Origin: Acrocarpospora corrugata
GTDB lineage: Bacteria; Actinomycetota; Actinomycetes; Streptosporangiales; Streptosporangiaceae
Assembly (NCBI RefSeq): GCF_009687845.1
Contig: NZ_BLAD01000070.1
Location: forward strand, 31,522 to 95,521
Reading direction: 5' to 3'
DNA: 64,000 nt
Position numbers and translations under genes: made by a program. This document shows positions 40,934 to 49,832 of this stretch, piece by piece. Below the pieces are notes generated by a model. It was not told the origin of the DNA. It was given only the letters and a program-made list of their open reading frames with translations, and did not search any database. How positions within the stretch are numbered: position 1 is the first letter of the stretch; each line of letters begins with the position of its first letter.

Positions 40934-43465
40934 ATGGTCAAGTTTGCGCCCTATGCACGGTTTGCTTGGCCGTTTCGCTGGTTGTTCCGGATCCTGACCG
41001 TCCTGGTGGTGCTGGCGGTCGTGCTGGCCGGGGCCGGCGCCTGGATCGTCCGGAGCTCCTTCCCGCAGACCGACGGCGAACTGCGGCTGCCCGGACTGAC
41101 CGGGCCGGTCACCGTGTACCGCGACGCGTACGGCGTCCCGCAGATCTTCGCGGACAGCTCAGAGGACCTCTTCCGCGCCCAGGGGTACACCCACGCCCAG
41201 GACCGGTTCTGGGAGATGGACTTCCGCCGCAAGACCACCGCCGGCCGCCTGTCGGAGCTGTTCGGCTCCTCCACCCTGGACATCGACAAGGTCGTCCGCA
41301 CCCTGGGCTGGCGGCGCGTCGCCGAACAGGAGCTGACCCTGCTCACCCCGGAGGCCAGGCGCGCCCTGGACGCGTACGCGGCGGGGGTGAACGCCTGGCT
41401 GACCGAGCACGACGGCTTCGCCGCCCGGAGCCTGGAGTTCGCCGTGCTCAAGCTCACCAACGGCGACTACACGCCCGAGCCGTGGACGCCCGCCGACTCC
41501 CTCGCCTGGCTGAAGGCGATGGCCTGGGACCTGCGCTCCAACATGGACGACGAGCTGGAACGCGCCCTGGACGCGACCGTGCTGCCGGTCGACCGGGTCA
41601 ACGAGCTGTTCCCCGCCTACCCCTTCGACCGGCACCAGCCGATCGTCACCGCCGGAGCCGTCAAGGACGGCGAGTTCGACCCGGGCGCGCCCGCCGTGAC
41701 CTCGTCGTCGGCGCTGCGCCGCGTCTCCCAGGTGCTCAGGAAGGTGCCCTCCCTGCTCGGTACGGAGGGGACCGACCGCAAGGGCATCGGCTCCAACTCC
41801 TGGGTCGTCGGCGGCCGGTTCACCGACACCGGCAAACCGCTGCTGGCCAACGACCCGCACCTCGGGCCCCGGATCCCGTCGATCTGGTACCAGGCGGGGC
41901 TGCACTGCCGTGCCAGGACGGCGGCCTGCCCCTACGACGTCTCCGGCTACACCTTCGCCGGCCTGCCCGGCGTGGTCATCGGGCACACCAACCGGGTCGC
42001 CTGGGGCTTCACCAACCTCGGCCCCGACGTCACCGACCTGTACGTCGAGCGCGTCAAGGGCGACACCTACGAGGTCAAGGGCGCCTGGACCCCCCTGGAG
42101 ACCCGGACCGAGCAGATCAAGGTCGCCGGCGGTCCCGCCGTGGCGCTGACGGTCCGGTCCACCAAGCACGGCCCGATCATCTCCGAGGTCCTGGAGAGCG
42201 CGGGCGACGGCATCCCCGGCGCCGCCAGGAACCTCGGCGAGGCGCCCGAGGTCGAGCACGCGGTCGCCCTCCGCTGGACGGCTTTGGACCCCGGCCAGAC
42301 CGCGAACTCGGTCTTCCTGCTGAACAAGGCCGAGAACTGGGAGCAGTTCCGCGCGGCGGCGGCCCTCTTCGAAGCTCCCTCCCAGAACCTGATATATGCC
42401 GACGTAGACGGAAATATCGGTTACCAGGCGCCAGGGAAGATCCCGGTCAGGTCCGGCGGGAACGGGCAGTGGCCGAGCGCCGGCTGGACCGGCGAGCAGG
42501 AATGGACCGGCTTCATCCCGTTCGCCGAACTGCCCTACGCCTACAACCCGCCCGAGGGTTTCATCGCCACCGCCAACAACGCCGCCGTCGCCCCCGGCAA
42601 CGGTCCCTTCCTGACCTCCGACTGGTCCTACGGCTACCGCTCCCAGCGCATCGTCACCCGGATCAAGGACACGCTCGCCGCCGGCCAGATGACCGCCCAG
42701 CGGATGGGCGAGATCCAGATGGACTCCGCCAACGGCTTCGCGCCCCTCCTCGTCCCGCACCTGACACGCCTCACCGGCCACGGCACCGGACTCTTCGCGA
42801 ACTGGGACTTCCGGCAGGACCGCGACTCGGCCGCGGCCGCCTACTTCAACGTCGTCTGGAAGAACCTGCTCGCCCGGACCTTCGACGACGAACTCCCGGC
42901 GGACGCCCGCCCGACCGGCAACGACCGCTGGTTCGAGATCATGCGCACCCTGCTGGCGGCGGAGGACTCGGCCTGGTGGGACGACGTCCGTACCAAGAAC
43001 GGGGTCGAGACCCGTGACGACATCCTGACCGCCGCGCTCGCCGACGCCGACGCCGAGATCGGCGACCTGCTCGGCGCGGATCCGGCCGGTTGGCGCTGGG
43101 GCGATCTGCACACCCTGGAACTCACCAACGAGACCTTCGGCACCTCCGGCATCGGCCCGATCGAGTGGCTGTTCAACCGGGGCCCGATCCGCGCCTCCGG
43201 CAGCAAGGACGCCGTCAACGCGACCGGCTGGAACACCACCGAGGGCTACCAGGTCGACTGGGTGCCGTCCATGCGCATGGTCGTCGACCTGGCCGACCTG
43301 GACCGGTCGCGCTGGGTCAACCTGACGGGCGCGTCCGGCCACGCCTTCCACGGCAACTACGACGACCAGGCCGAGCTGTGGGCGGACGGCCAGACCACGC
43401 CCTGGCCGTCCACCGAACAGGCGGTGAAGTCCCAAGCGACGGACACCCTCACCTTCCGGCCCTAG
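40934..43465 (+). CDS. Penicillin acylase family protein (Ntn hydrolase)
   Basis: The 843-residue precursor has an N-terminal membrane anchor or signal (about 18-40), an alpha-chain region with VYRDAYGVPQIFADSSEDLF and GYTHAQDRFWEMDFRR, and the autocatalytic site GIGSNSWVVGG, where Ser287 becomes the N-terminal nucleophile of the beta chain. NDPHLGPRIPSIWYQAGL and a C-terminal NATGWNTTEGYQ complete the fold. Members cleave amides such as penicillins, aculeacins or N-acyl-homoserine lactones. It should act outside the membrane. Its TAG shares the sequence CTAG with the opposite gene's stop. Confidence 0.92.
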   Translation: MVKFAPYARFAWPFRWLFRILTVLVVLAVVLAGAGAWIVRSSFPQTDGELRLPGLTGPVTVYRDAYGVPQIFADSSEDLFRAQGYTHAQDRFWEMDFRRKTTAGRLSELFGSSTLDIDKVVRTLGWRRVAEQELTLLTPEARRALDAYAAGVNAWLTEHDGFAARSLEFAVLKLTNGDYTPEPWTPADSLAWLKAMAWDLRSNMDDELERALDATVLPVDRVNELFPAYPFDRHQPIVTAGAVKDGEFDPGAPAVTSSSALRRVSQVLRKVPSLLGTEGTDRKGIGSNSWVVGGRFTDTGKPLLANDPHLGPRIPSIWYQAGLHCRARTAACPYDVSGYTFAGLPGVVIGHTNRVAWGFTNLGPDVTDLYVERVKGDTYEVKGAWTPLETRTEQIKVAGGPAVALTVRSTKHGPIISEVLESAGDGIPGAARNLGEAPEVEHAVALRWTALDPGQTANSVFLLNKAENWEQFRAAAALFEAPSQNLIYADVDGNIGYQAPGKIPVRSGGNGQWPSAGWTGEQEWTGFIPFAELPYAYNPPEGFIATANNAAVAPGNGPFLTSDWSYGYRSQRIVTRIKDTLAAGQMTAQRMGEIQMDSANGFAPLLVPHLTRLTGHGTGLFANWDFRQDRDSAAAAYFNVVWKNLLARTFDDELPADARPTGNDRWFEIMRTLLAAEDSAWWDDVRTKNGVETRDDILTAALADADAEIGDLLGADPAGWRWGDLHTLELTNETFGTSGIGPIEWLFNRGPIRASGSKDAVNATGWNTTEGYQVDWVPSMRMVVDLADLDRSRWVNLTGASGHAFHGNYDDQAELWADGQTTPWPSTEQAVKSQATDTLTFRP

Positions 43466-45840
43466 CCGGAGGCGGTCACCGAGGCGATCTCGTTGAGCGG
43501 GAACTCCAGATAGTCGCCGGCCTCCTCGCACCAGGCGTCCAGGACGCCGGAGTGCAGTTCGCCGTGGCTGACGGTGGCGGTGACGCCGTCCGACAGCGTG
43601 ATCAGGGCGCGGACGCCCCGGTCCACCACGAAGCCGAGCAGGGACTGCTCCGCGGTCGGGAGGCGGGTGGCCATCCGGCCGATCAGCGCCCAGGTCTGGC
43701 CGTTCTGTTTGGCCTCCTCGCGGGTGGTGATCAGCCGTTTGGCGTGCTCGTGCGGGTCGGGGGGCGGTTCGGTGAGCAGGGGCAGCGGGTCCAGCTCGGC
43801 CACCCGGCCGCCGGGGAGCAGGATCAGGCGGCCGCTCTGCGGCTCGCGGCGGATCTCGATCTCGCCGGTGTCGTTGACCGGGACGGGCGCGTACCCGGCT
43901 TCGCGGAGCGCGGCGAGGGTGCGGTCGGCGGGGGCGGCGCTGGCCAGCACCGAGGAGGCCAGCAGCCGCAGCCCGAGCTTGGCCAGGCGGCGATGGCCGG
44001 CGATCTCGGCCAGCAGCGCCGGGTCGCTGCCCTGGATGATGCAGCCGACCGTGGTGACGGTGACCTCGCCATGGCGGCGGGCCACGTCCCTGATCAGGTA
44101 GATGAGCGGCTGGGGCAGGGTGCCGACCTGGGCCAGCTGGTCCAGCAGGGCGTCGGCCCCCGCGCCCGCGTCCAGCGCCCGCCGGACGCTGGCGGGACTG
44201 AACCGCCAGACCGAGGCCGCGCCCTTGGACTCGCGTTCCGCGACCCGATCCAGGAGCGAGGCCAGTTCGGCGGCCGGCGGCCCGGTGACCACGGCGGTCA
44301 GGTCGGCGCCGAACAGCGCGGTGCGCTGCGCGCTGGCCAGCGCCCTCGTCGAGCGTTCTGCCAGCACCGGGTCGTACTCGACCTCGGGGACGGTGTCGTC
44401 GTTCTCGTTCCCGGCCACCTGGCCGAGCGCGCCCAGCGCCCGGCCCAGGTCGGTGAGCGAGTCATGGGCGGCCAGCCCGAGCAGGCGGGCCTCCTCCAGG
44501 ATCCCGGGCGCGCACTCGGCCAGCAGCTCCCGGTCCAGCAGCGGCGCCCGCCAGTGCACCGACTGCACGAGCTCCTGGAGGGTGGCGAACGCGTAGCCGT
44601 CCGGGACCTCGGTGAGCGCGCCGAGCACCGCCCAGCGGATCCTGGCGATGGTCTCCCCGGACGGATCGTCGCCGAGGACCGCCGGATAACGGCCGTCGAC
44701 GCGGCGCAGCGACGAGCGTTCCATCCGCCACCAGGCCGCCAGCAGGGTGCGCAGCCGGGCCGGCGCGTCCTCAAGCCGCCAGGTGTCGAACCGGTCGGTG
44801 GGCACCAGGCCGCCCACGCTCTCGTCCAGCGCGACCAGTCGGGCCACCGCGGCGACCTCCAGCAGCAGCCGGGTCTCCTCCTCCGAGCAGCCGGTCTCCT
44901 TGGCCACCCGGCGCACCTCGCGGACCCCGACGCCGCCGTTCTTCAGCAGCGGCAGCGGCGTCTTGTCGGTGTTCTCCAGCAGCGCGGTCGCCCGGTCCAG
45001 CACGTGCGGGGCGGCCAGGCACATCGCGTAGTCGACCGCGTCCCGGTCCACCGCGATGGTGGCCAGGTCCGGCGGATACGGCGTGAACGGGCCGTGGTAC
45101 TCGGGGCCGCGCAGCGCCAGCGCCACTTCGCGGGGCATCTCCGCGACGTCCCATTGGGTCCGGAACAGCAGCCCGCGATCGGCCGCCCACTGCTCCGGCG
45201 TGCCGGCGTTGAGGAACCGGTTGCCGTCCACGCTGCGGACGGGGCCGTCCCAGGCGAAGTCGTCCAGCACGCCGACCGTGCCGTCCGGCGCGCCGGAGAC
45301 CAGGTCGGTGAGGCGTTCCGGGTCGCCGAGCAGGGCGGTGGCCCTGGCCACCATCTGGCGCTTGCCGCCCTGCGGGGGCAGGCCCAGGGCGCGGCAGATG
45401 CGGCGCAGCCCTTCGGTGTTGAGCATCCAGGAGTCGAGGTAGGTGGAGAGCGGCTCGCCGAGGCCGCAGGGCGCGGTCCACCAGCGGGCGACGGCTTCGG
45501 CCAGGTGGATCCGGCCGTCCTGGCCCGGCCAGGCCAGCGCGCAGTCATAAAGGCGATCCAGCCAAGGGATCACCTCTGAGGTGCTGACCCCGAGAAAGCG
45601 GGCCAGTTCGTCCTCGGTCGGCTTGCCGCCGATCACCAGGCAGGCTTGCAGGAGTTCCAGCGGCGGCAGCGGCAGGCCGCGCATGACCTCCATGACGGCG
45701 AAGGTGTTGCCGAGGCGGTGGGCGAGCGCGTCCAGCCGGCGGGGCCAGGGCGCGGCGATGGCGTCCGGGCGGTTGGCCAGGACGCGGGCGAGTCGATCTT
45801 CGTCGAGAGTTGTCAGCCAGGCGATTAGGTGATCGTCCAT
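43462..45840 (-). CDS. Helicase C-terminal-domain (XPB/Ssl2-like) protein lacking ATPase
   Basis: From ATG 45840 the protein has 792 residues. It matches the actinobacterial helicase-associated family: winged-helix-like repeats in the N-terminal half (MDDHLIAWLTTLDEDRLARV, LARFLGVSTSEV), a SAP-like LGLPPQGGKRQMVARATALL, and the conserved C-terminal domain (about 560-720: PQPLIYLIRDVARRHGEV). In many actinomycetes it lies near the XPB-like DNA repair helicase and may work with it; no such helicase is in the window. It has no Walker motifs itself. The frame is open upstream to 46185, but GAGAG before 45840 and family length favour this start. Confidence 0.85.
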   Translation of the reverse strand: MDDHLIAWLTTLDEDRLARVLANRPDAIAAPWPRRLDALAHRLGNTFAVMEVMRGLPLPPLELLQACLVIGGKPTEDELARFLGVSTSEVIPWLDRLYDCALAWPGQDGRIHLAEAVARWWTAPCGLGEPLSTYLDSWMLNTEGLRRICRALGLPPQGGKRQMVARATALLGDPERLTDLVSGAPDGTVGVLDDFAWDGPVRSVDGNRFLNAGTPEQWAADRGLLFRTQWDVAEMPREVALALRGPEYHGPFTPYPPDLATIAVDRDAVDYAMCLAAPHVLDRATALLENTDKTPLPLLKNGGVGVREVRRVAKETGCSEEETRLLLEVAAVARLVALDESVGGLVPTDRFDTWRLEDAPARLRTLLAAWWRMERSSLRRVDGRYPAVLGDDPSGETIARIRWAVLGALTEVPDGYAFATLQELVQSVHWRAPLLDRELLAECAPGILEEARLLGLAAHDSLTDLGRALGALGQVAGNENDDTVPEVEYDPVLAERSTRALASAQRTALFGADLTAVVTGPPAAELASLLDRVAERESKGAASVWRFSPASVRRALDAGAGADALLDQLAQVGTLPQPLIYLIRDVARRHGEVTVTTVGCIIQGSDPALLAEIAGHRRLAKLGLRLLASSVLASAAPADRTLAALREAGYAPVPVNDTGEIEIRREPQSGRLILLPGGRVAELDPLPLLTEPPPDPHEHAKRLITTREEAKQNGQTWALIGRMATRLPTAEQSLLGFVVDRGVRALITLSDGVTATVSHGELHSGVLDAWCEEAGDYLEFPLNEIASVTASG

Positions 45841-46257
45841 CACAGATCTCTCAGGCCATCGGGAAGCCGCGGTGGTGGAGACGCACGTGAGATCAAGATA
45901 TTCTGCGCAGTTCGCTCCGAAAAGGTCATTCTCCTGTTCTCCCGCTCCCTCCCCGCAGCGTGCTCGACTCCACCTCAGCACACCGGAACGCGATCGGCGC
46001 GGATTCCCGGATATACGGCCGGGAATTCCAGGAAACGAAAGCCCATATGTCACACAAGTCTCATGGCTTGGCCGCGCTTGTGTCTGGACTGAGGAACGCA
46101 GGTCGCGATGCGGCCGGAGAGACGAGGGAAGACACAGGCTCCCCAGCGGCCAAGCCCGCCGTGCCGGAGGCGCGGCCAATGTCACAGAACATAGGCCAGA
46201 GGGCGCCTCCGTGCGGTCCGGGCCGTACGGGGGCGCCCTCCAGCCGATGTGCCCGGG
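45841..46257. other. 417-bp gap without a supported gene
   Basis: No frame gives a convincing protein. The left part should hold the promoter of the minus-strand helicase-associated gene; the right part holds the hairpin that ends the ATP-binding protein gene. Confidence 0.5.
46199..46240 (-). terminator. Hairpin after the anti-sigma-like gene
   Basis: GAGGGCGCC (46199-46207) pairs with GGCGCCCTC (46232-46240) and inner CGT-CGG/CCG-ACG pairs extend the stem. It begins 18 bp past the end of the minus-strand gene. No T-run follows. Confidence 0.6.
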
Positions 46258-46779
46258 CTACGCGGCTAAAACCGCCCATACCGCTTTACCTTGCGGAGTG
46301 AGGGGGCACCAGCCCCAGCGGACGCTGATTGATTCGACGATGTGCAGGCCGAGGCCGCCGGGTTCGAACGGGGAAGGGTCGCGCAGCACCGGCGTGGCCG
46401 AGCCGGGGTCGGTCAGCGCGCAGGTGACCAGGGAGCCGCGGCGGATCAGGGAGAGCCTGATGGCCTCGCGGCGGCGGGGGGCGCCGAGCTCCAGGCCGTG
46501 CCGGAGCGCGTTGGTGGCCAGCTCGGAGACGACCAGCTCCATGCCGTCGGCCAGTTCGGGCAGGTCCCAGCCGGTCAGGGTGCCCATCGCGAAGCTCCGG
46601 GCCGAATGAACGGACTCCGCGCGCGGGGGCAGGACGAAGGTGGCGCTGGCCGTACACCCCGTGCCGCCGGCGAGCAGATCGCGCGCGGGATGCGGCCACC
46701 AGCCCACGGGAGGCCACCAGTCGAGCGCGGACCACTGAAGGATGGAGTGCACGAGATCATGATGGTGCAACCTCCCGTG
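46258..46779 (-). CDS. ATP-binding protein (RsbW/SpoIIAB-like anti-sigma kinase fold)
   Basis: The C-terminal 130 residues form a GHKL ATPase domain: MELVVSELATNALRHGLE (N-box), LTDPGSATPVL (G1) and GGLGLHIVESISVRWGW (G2). Such stand-alone domains in actinomycetes pair with HTH-DUF5753/DUF397 genes or act as anti-sigma factors. The start is unclear: ATG 46779 is chosen, the frame is open to 46890, and GGGAGG falls just inside this start. It is divergent from the HTH gene by about 130 bp. Confidence 0.78.
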   Translation of the reverse strand, partial: HGRLHHHDLVHSILQWSALDWWPPVGWWPHPARDLLAGGTGCTASATFVLPPRAESVHSARSFAMGTLTGWDLPELADGMELVVSELATNALRHGLELGAPRRREAIRLSLIRRGSLVTCALTDPGSATPVLRDPSPFEPGGLGLHIVESISVRWGWCPLTPQGKAVWAVLAA

Positions 46780-46864
46780 CATGTGCAATAGCGAATGCAC
46801 GTGCATATGGTCGCGGCACGCGCTACGGTTTACCAAAACGACCCTGGGACGGAGGGGGCGATCT

Positions 46865-46891
46865 TTGACAGACTGGTGTTCAGTCCACATA
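46865..46891 (+). promoter_or_regulatory. Promoter with overlapping inverted repeat
   Basis: TTGACA (46865-46870) is followed 18 bp later by a weak -10 (ATACCG). GACTG and CAGTC form an inverted repeat around GTGTT inside the spacer, a likely autoregulatory site for the HTH gene. GGAGG and GTG 46908 follow. Confidence 0.45.
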
Positions 46892-46907
46892 CCGGAGGAA
46901 TGATCAC

Positions 46908-47789
46908 GTGTCCATCGATCCGCCGGGGTCCGGCTCCACTGTTCGGCGCATCATGCTGGGCGCCAGCCTGCGGAGGCTGCGCGAGGAGCGGGATCTCACC
47001 CGAGAAGAGGCCGGGTTCCACATCCGTGCCTCCGAATCCAAGATCAGTAGGATGGAGCTCGGGCGGGTCGGTTTCAAGACACGTGATGTCGAAGACCTGC
47101 TCACGCTGTACGGCGTCCTGGACGATGCCGACCGACGTGGCCTCCTGGAGATGGTCCGGGAAGCGAACACGCCGGGGTGGTGGCACAAGTTCGGCGAAGT
47201 GTTGCCGAACTGGTTCATCACGTACGTGGGGCTGGAGGAGGCGGCGAGCGTGGTCCGCACCTACGAGGTGCAGTTCGTGCCCGGCCTGCTGCAGACCGCC
47301 GCGTACACGCGAGCCGTCGTCCAGCTCGGTTTTCCGGACGCCCCGGAGAGCACGATCGAACAGCGCGTGCATCTGCGCATGCAGCGACAGGAACGGCTCA
47401 GGCAGAAGGACGGGCCGAGACTGTGGGCGGTTATCGACGAGGCGGCGCTCCGCCGGCCCATCGGGGGGCCGAAGATCATGCACGAGCAGATCGAGCATCT
47501 GCTCGAGGTGGCCAGGCTGCCCAACATCACGCTGCAGGTGATGCCGTTCCGCTTCGGGATGCACGCTGCCGAAGGCGGGGCGTTCACGATCCTGCGCTTT
47601 CCGGAGTCCGACCTGTCGGACGTGGTCTATGTCGAGCAACTCTGGGGTGCTCTGTACCTGGACAAACGTGAGGACATCGATCCGTACCTCACGGCCATGG
47701 AGCAGCTGTGCGTGGAGAGCACCACGCCGGGTGGCACCCGGGATCTGCTCGAAGATCTTCTGAGAGAGAACTTGTATGCAGACATATAA
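46908..47789 (+). CDS. XRE helix-turn-helix protein with DUF5753 (Scr1-like)
   Basis: The 293-residue protein has an N-terminal XRE domain (LGASLRRLREERDLTREEAG, then SESKISRMELGR) and a C-terminal DUF5753 domain (EVQFVPGLLQTAAYTRAVVQ, QVMPFRFGMHAAEGGAFTILRF). This family is very common in Streptomyces and Streptosporangiales with a following DUF397 protein, and some pairs affect antibiotic production and sporulation. GGAGG precedes GTG 46908. The 3' end overlaps the DUF397 start by 14 bp. Confidence 0.93.
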   Translation: MSIDPPGSGSTVRRIMLGASLRRLREERDLTREEAGFHIRASESKISRMELGRVGFKTRDVEDLLTLYGVLDDADRRGLLEMVREANTPGWWHKFGEVLPNWFITYVGLEEAASVVRTYEVQFVPGLLQTAAYTRAVVQLGFPDAPESTIEQRVHLRMQRQERLRQKDGPRLWAVIDEAALRRPIGGPKIMHEQIEHLLEVARLPNITLQVMPFRFGMHAAEGGAFTILRFPESDLSDVVYVEQLWGALYLDKREDIDPYLTAMEQLCVESTTPGGTRDLLEDLLRENLYADI

Positions 47790-48009
47790 CGGCATGCCGT
47801 CAAACGACCTCAACGGCGTTCGGTGGCGGAAGAGCCTCTACAGCAACTCCACCGGCAACTGCGTGGAGCTGGCCGAGCTTCCCGACGGCGGCGTTGCCGT
47901 CCGGAACTCCCGTTTCCCCGAAGGTCCTGCCCTGATCTACACCAGGGACGAGATCCGCGCGCTGGTGCTCGGAGTCAAGGACGGCGAGTTCGACACCCTC
48001 CTCGTGTAA
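47776..48009 (+). CDS. DUF397 protein (Scr3-like partner)
   Basis: The 77-residue protein has WRKSLYSNSTGNCVELAEL and VAVRNSRFPEGPALIYTRDE, the DUF397 signature. It is translated from inside the end of the HTH-DUF5753 gene and is its usual partner, possibly an antagonist in a toxin-antitoxin-like control unit. With the nearby ATP-binding protein the locus has all three typical components. Confidence 0.93.
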   Translation: MQTYNGMPSNDLNGVRWRKSLYSNSTGNCVELAELPDGGVAVRNSRFPEGPALIYTRDEIRALVLGVKDGEFDTLLV

Positions 48010-48108
48010 CGCCGTTTTTACACGACGCGCACACGCGTAACCCGTCGGCGCGGGGGGCGTAACACGGATCCGGCAGAGTGGGCCCCAGTCAAATAGGGGG
48101 GGCTTGTG

Positions 48109-48384
48109 ATGCTGGACCAGATGACCCTGTATCCGGTGGCGGACGATGTGCTGTTCGCGCCCGGCGGACGCGTCGTGATCAGAACCTACGGTGTCGCGTC
48201 GGCGGCAGAGCCGAGCGACGGCCGGCCGCGCCCGGTGGCCTATCGGACCTGGGTCACCGGAGTGCGGGATCAGCCCAGATATTGGCGGTGGGGCCACTTC
48301 GAGGACGCCCGCAGAGGGCATCGCAAGGTCCTGGAGTGGCTCACCGGTCGCGGTCCGCAGCCCGCGCCCGTCGTCACCGCCTGA
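48109..48384 (+). CDS. Small hypothetical protein
   Basis: The 91-residue soluble protein starts at ATG 48109 behind GGGGGG (GTG 48106 is an alternative). It has a positively charged, Trp-rich C-terminal half (QPRYWRWGHFEDARRGHRKV). I do not recognise the family. It lies 100 bp after DUF397 and may be expressed with it. Confidence 0.55.
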   Translation: MLDQMTLYPVADDVLFAPGGRVVIRTYGVASAAEPSDGRPRPVAYRTWVTGVRDQPRYWRWGHFEDARRGHRKVLEWLTGRGPQPAPVVTA

Positions 48385-48400
48385 GCTCGCTGCTACTGTT

Positions 48401-48424
48401 CCAACCAAGCACTCGCTTGGTTGG
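48401..48424. promoter_or_regulatory. 10-bp inverted repeat, TetR-type operator candidate
   Basis: CCAACCAAGC and GCTTGGTTGG are perfect inverted arms around ACTC. The repeat ends 9 bp before ATG 48434 and overlaps the GGAGG ribosome site region. The CAAGC/GCTTG core is shared with the two boxes at 50725 and 50784 but with a wider spacer. Confidence 0.6.
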
Positions 48425-48433
48425 AGGCGTGGC

Positions 48434-49195
48434 ATGCGGCGTGGCGTCTACCTGATCGAAGAAGTCGACTTCCGGCCGATGAACTCCCGCAAACCCCTCG
48501 AATACCTGACCTGGCTCACCGGCTACAAGCGAGCCGACCAGGACCGGGATCGGCCGGAACTCACCGCGGGCCTGTCCATCAGATCCCGTCAGATCGACCT
48601 GGCCGGCGCCTTCTACGCCGTCGGCATCACCGGCCACCAGCAGTTCAAGGCGGTCACCCTGTGGGACTGCCACGGCGGCTGGGACGGCGGCTGGCGGCAG
48701 ATGATGGACATCTACGCGGGCGTGGATCCGCGGCTCTTCCTGTCCGACATCGACGACCTGCGCTTCTCGGCCTTCTCCCGGCCGCTCGGCGCGGTGCCCG
48801 GCTGCCCCGCCCTCGCCGACCTGCTGGCCGAGGCGTACGCGGCGCCGTTCTACCTGTTCGAGAGCGCCACCGTGCGGCCCGGGGCCGCGCTCGACTATCT
48901 GGCCGCGGTCCGGGAGGAGCGCGCGCCGGTGCTGGCCGAGCACGGCCACCGCTGCGTCGGCCTGTACGAGGTGCTGTTCTGCGACACCGAAGTGGTCACC
49001 GTCTGGGGCATGTCCCTGGACGACCACCTCGCCCTGCAGCGGGCCAGGGACGCCGCGCTCGGCCTCGACGACGAGACCGAGCCGGACCACCGGCTGCTGG
49101 ACTGGCGCAAGCGGGCCAGGGAGTTCCTCGACGGATCCTGGCGGGAGACGCTGCTCGCGCCCTTCCCCGGCAGCAGGCTGGCCCCCGTCACCTGA
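48434..49195 (+). CDS. NIPSNAP-like protein
   Basis: From ATG 48434 behind GGAGG the protein has 253 residues. Two ferredoxin-like repeats carry YLFESATVRPGAALDYLAAV and HRCVGLYEVLFCDTEVVTVWGMSLDDHLAL, in the style of NIPSNAP dimeric barrel proteins. NIPSNAP proteins have no clear enzymatic role but occur in catabolic clusters. It begins the putative catabolic region and overlaps the convergent phosphatase by 8 bp. The operator upstream suggests TetR control. Confidence 0.7.
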   Translation: MRRGVYLIEEVDFRPMNSRKPLEYLTWLTGYKRADQDRDRPELTAGLSIRSRQIDLAGAFYAVGITGHQQFKAVTLWDCHGGWDGGWRQMMDIYAGVDPRLFLSDIDDLRFSAFSRPLGAVPGCPALADLLAEAYAAPFYLFESATVRPGAALDYLAAVREERAPVLAEHGHRCVGLYEVLFCDTEVVTVWGMSLDDHLALQRARDAALGLDDETEPDHRLLDWRKRAREFLDGSWRETLLAPFPGSRLAPVT

Positions 49196-49793
49196 CGGGG
49201 GCGTTCCAGCGCAGGATCACGTGCTCGCCGTGCTCGAAGCCGAGCGCGGAGTAGGTGCCGGTGTCCAGGCGCAGGTACCGCCCGTGGGCGGCCGGCAGGC
49301 CGAGCCAGCGGGCGGCCAGGATCCGCAGGAAGTGGCCGTGCGCCACCAGGCCGACGGTCGGTCCCGGCTCGGTGTGCTCGGTCCGCATCATCGCGAGCGT
49401 GCGGGCGATCACCCGGTCGGCGCGCAGCCCGACGTGCTCGACGCTCTCGCCGGGGTGGCCGGGGTCGCCCGGCACCACGCCGTCCCGCCAGATGTACCAG
49501 CCGGGTATGGTCTCCCTGATCTGCGCCGTGGTGATGCCCTCGTAGCCGCCGTAGTCCCACTCCCACAGGTCCGGCTCGATCTCGTACGGATCGATCCCGG
49601 CGAACTCGGCCGTCTCCCTGGCCCGGCGGGCCGGGCTGACCAGGACCAGATCGAACCGGTGCCGGGAGACCTCCGGGCCGAGCGCCCTGGCCTGCTCCTC
49701 GCCGTGCCCGGTCAGCGGCAGGTCGGTCCGGCCGGTGTGCCGCCCGGCCCGGCTCCACTCGGTCTCGCCGTGCCTCAGCAGTATGAGTTCCAT
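49188..49793 (-). CDS. Histidine phosphatase family protein
   Basis: The 201-residue enzyme starts MELILLRHGETEWS, the RHG motif with the phospho-accepting histidine, and has VSPARRARETAEFAGI and VGLVAHGHFLRILAARWLGL with the second catalytic histidine. It belongs to the phosphoglycerate-mutase-like phosphatases. Substrates range from sugar phosphates to cobalamin precursors (CobC), so the role is open. It is transcribed after the LLM gene on the minus strand, 39 bp later. Confidence 0.88.
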   Translation of the reverse strand: MELILLRHGETEWSRAGRHTGRTDLPLTGHGEEQARALGPEVSRHRFDLVLVSPARRARETAEFAGIDPYEIEPDLWEWDYGGYEGITTAQIRETIPGWYIWRDGVVPGDPGHPGESVEHVGLRADRVIARTLAMMRTEHTEPGPTVGLVAHGHFLRILAARWLGLPAAHGRYLRLDTGTYSALGFEHGEHVILRWNAPVR

Positions 49794-49832
49794 ATGCCTT
49801 CATCATGCCGGTACGGCCGCGGCCTGCCGAAA

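Noticed and set aside
46779..46805. Inverted repeat GCATGTGCA/TGCACGTGC as an operator
   Set aside because: It overlaps possible start codons of the ATP-binding protein and has a mismatch; evidence was too thin for a feature.
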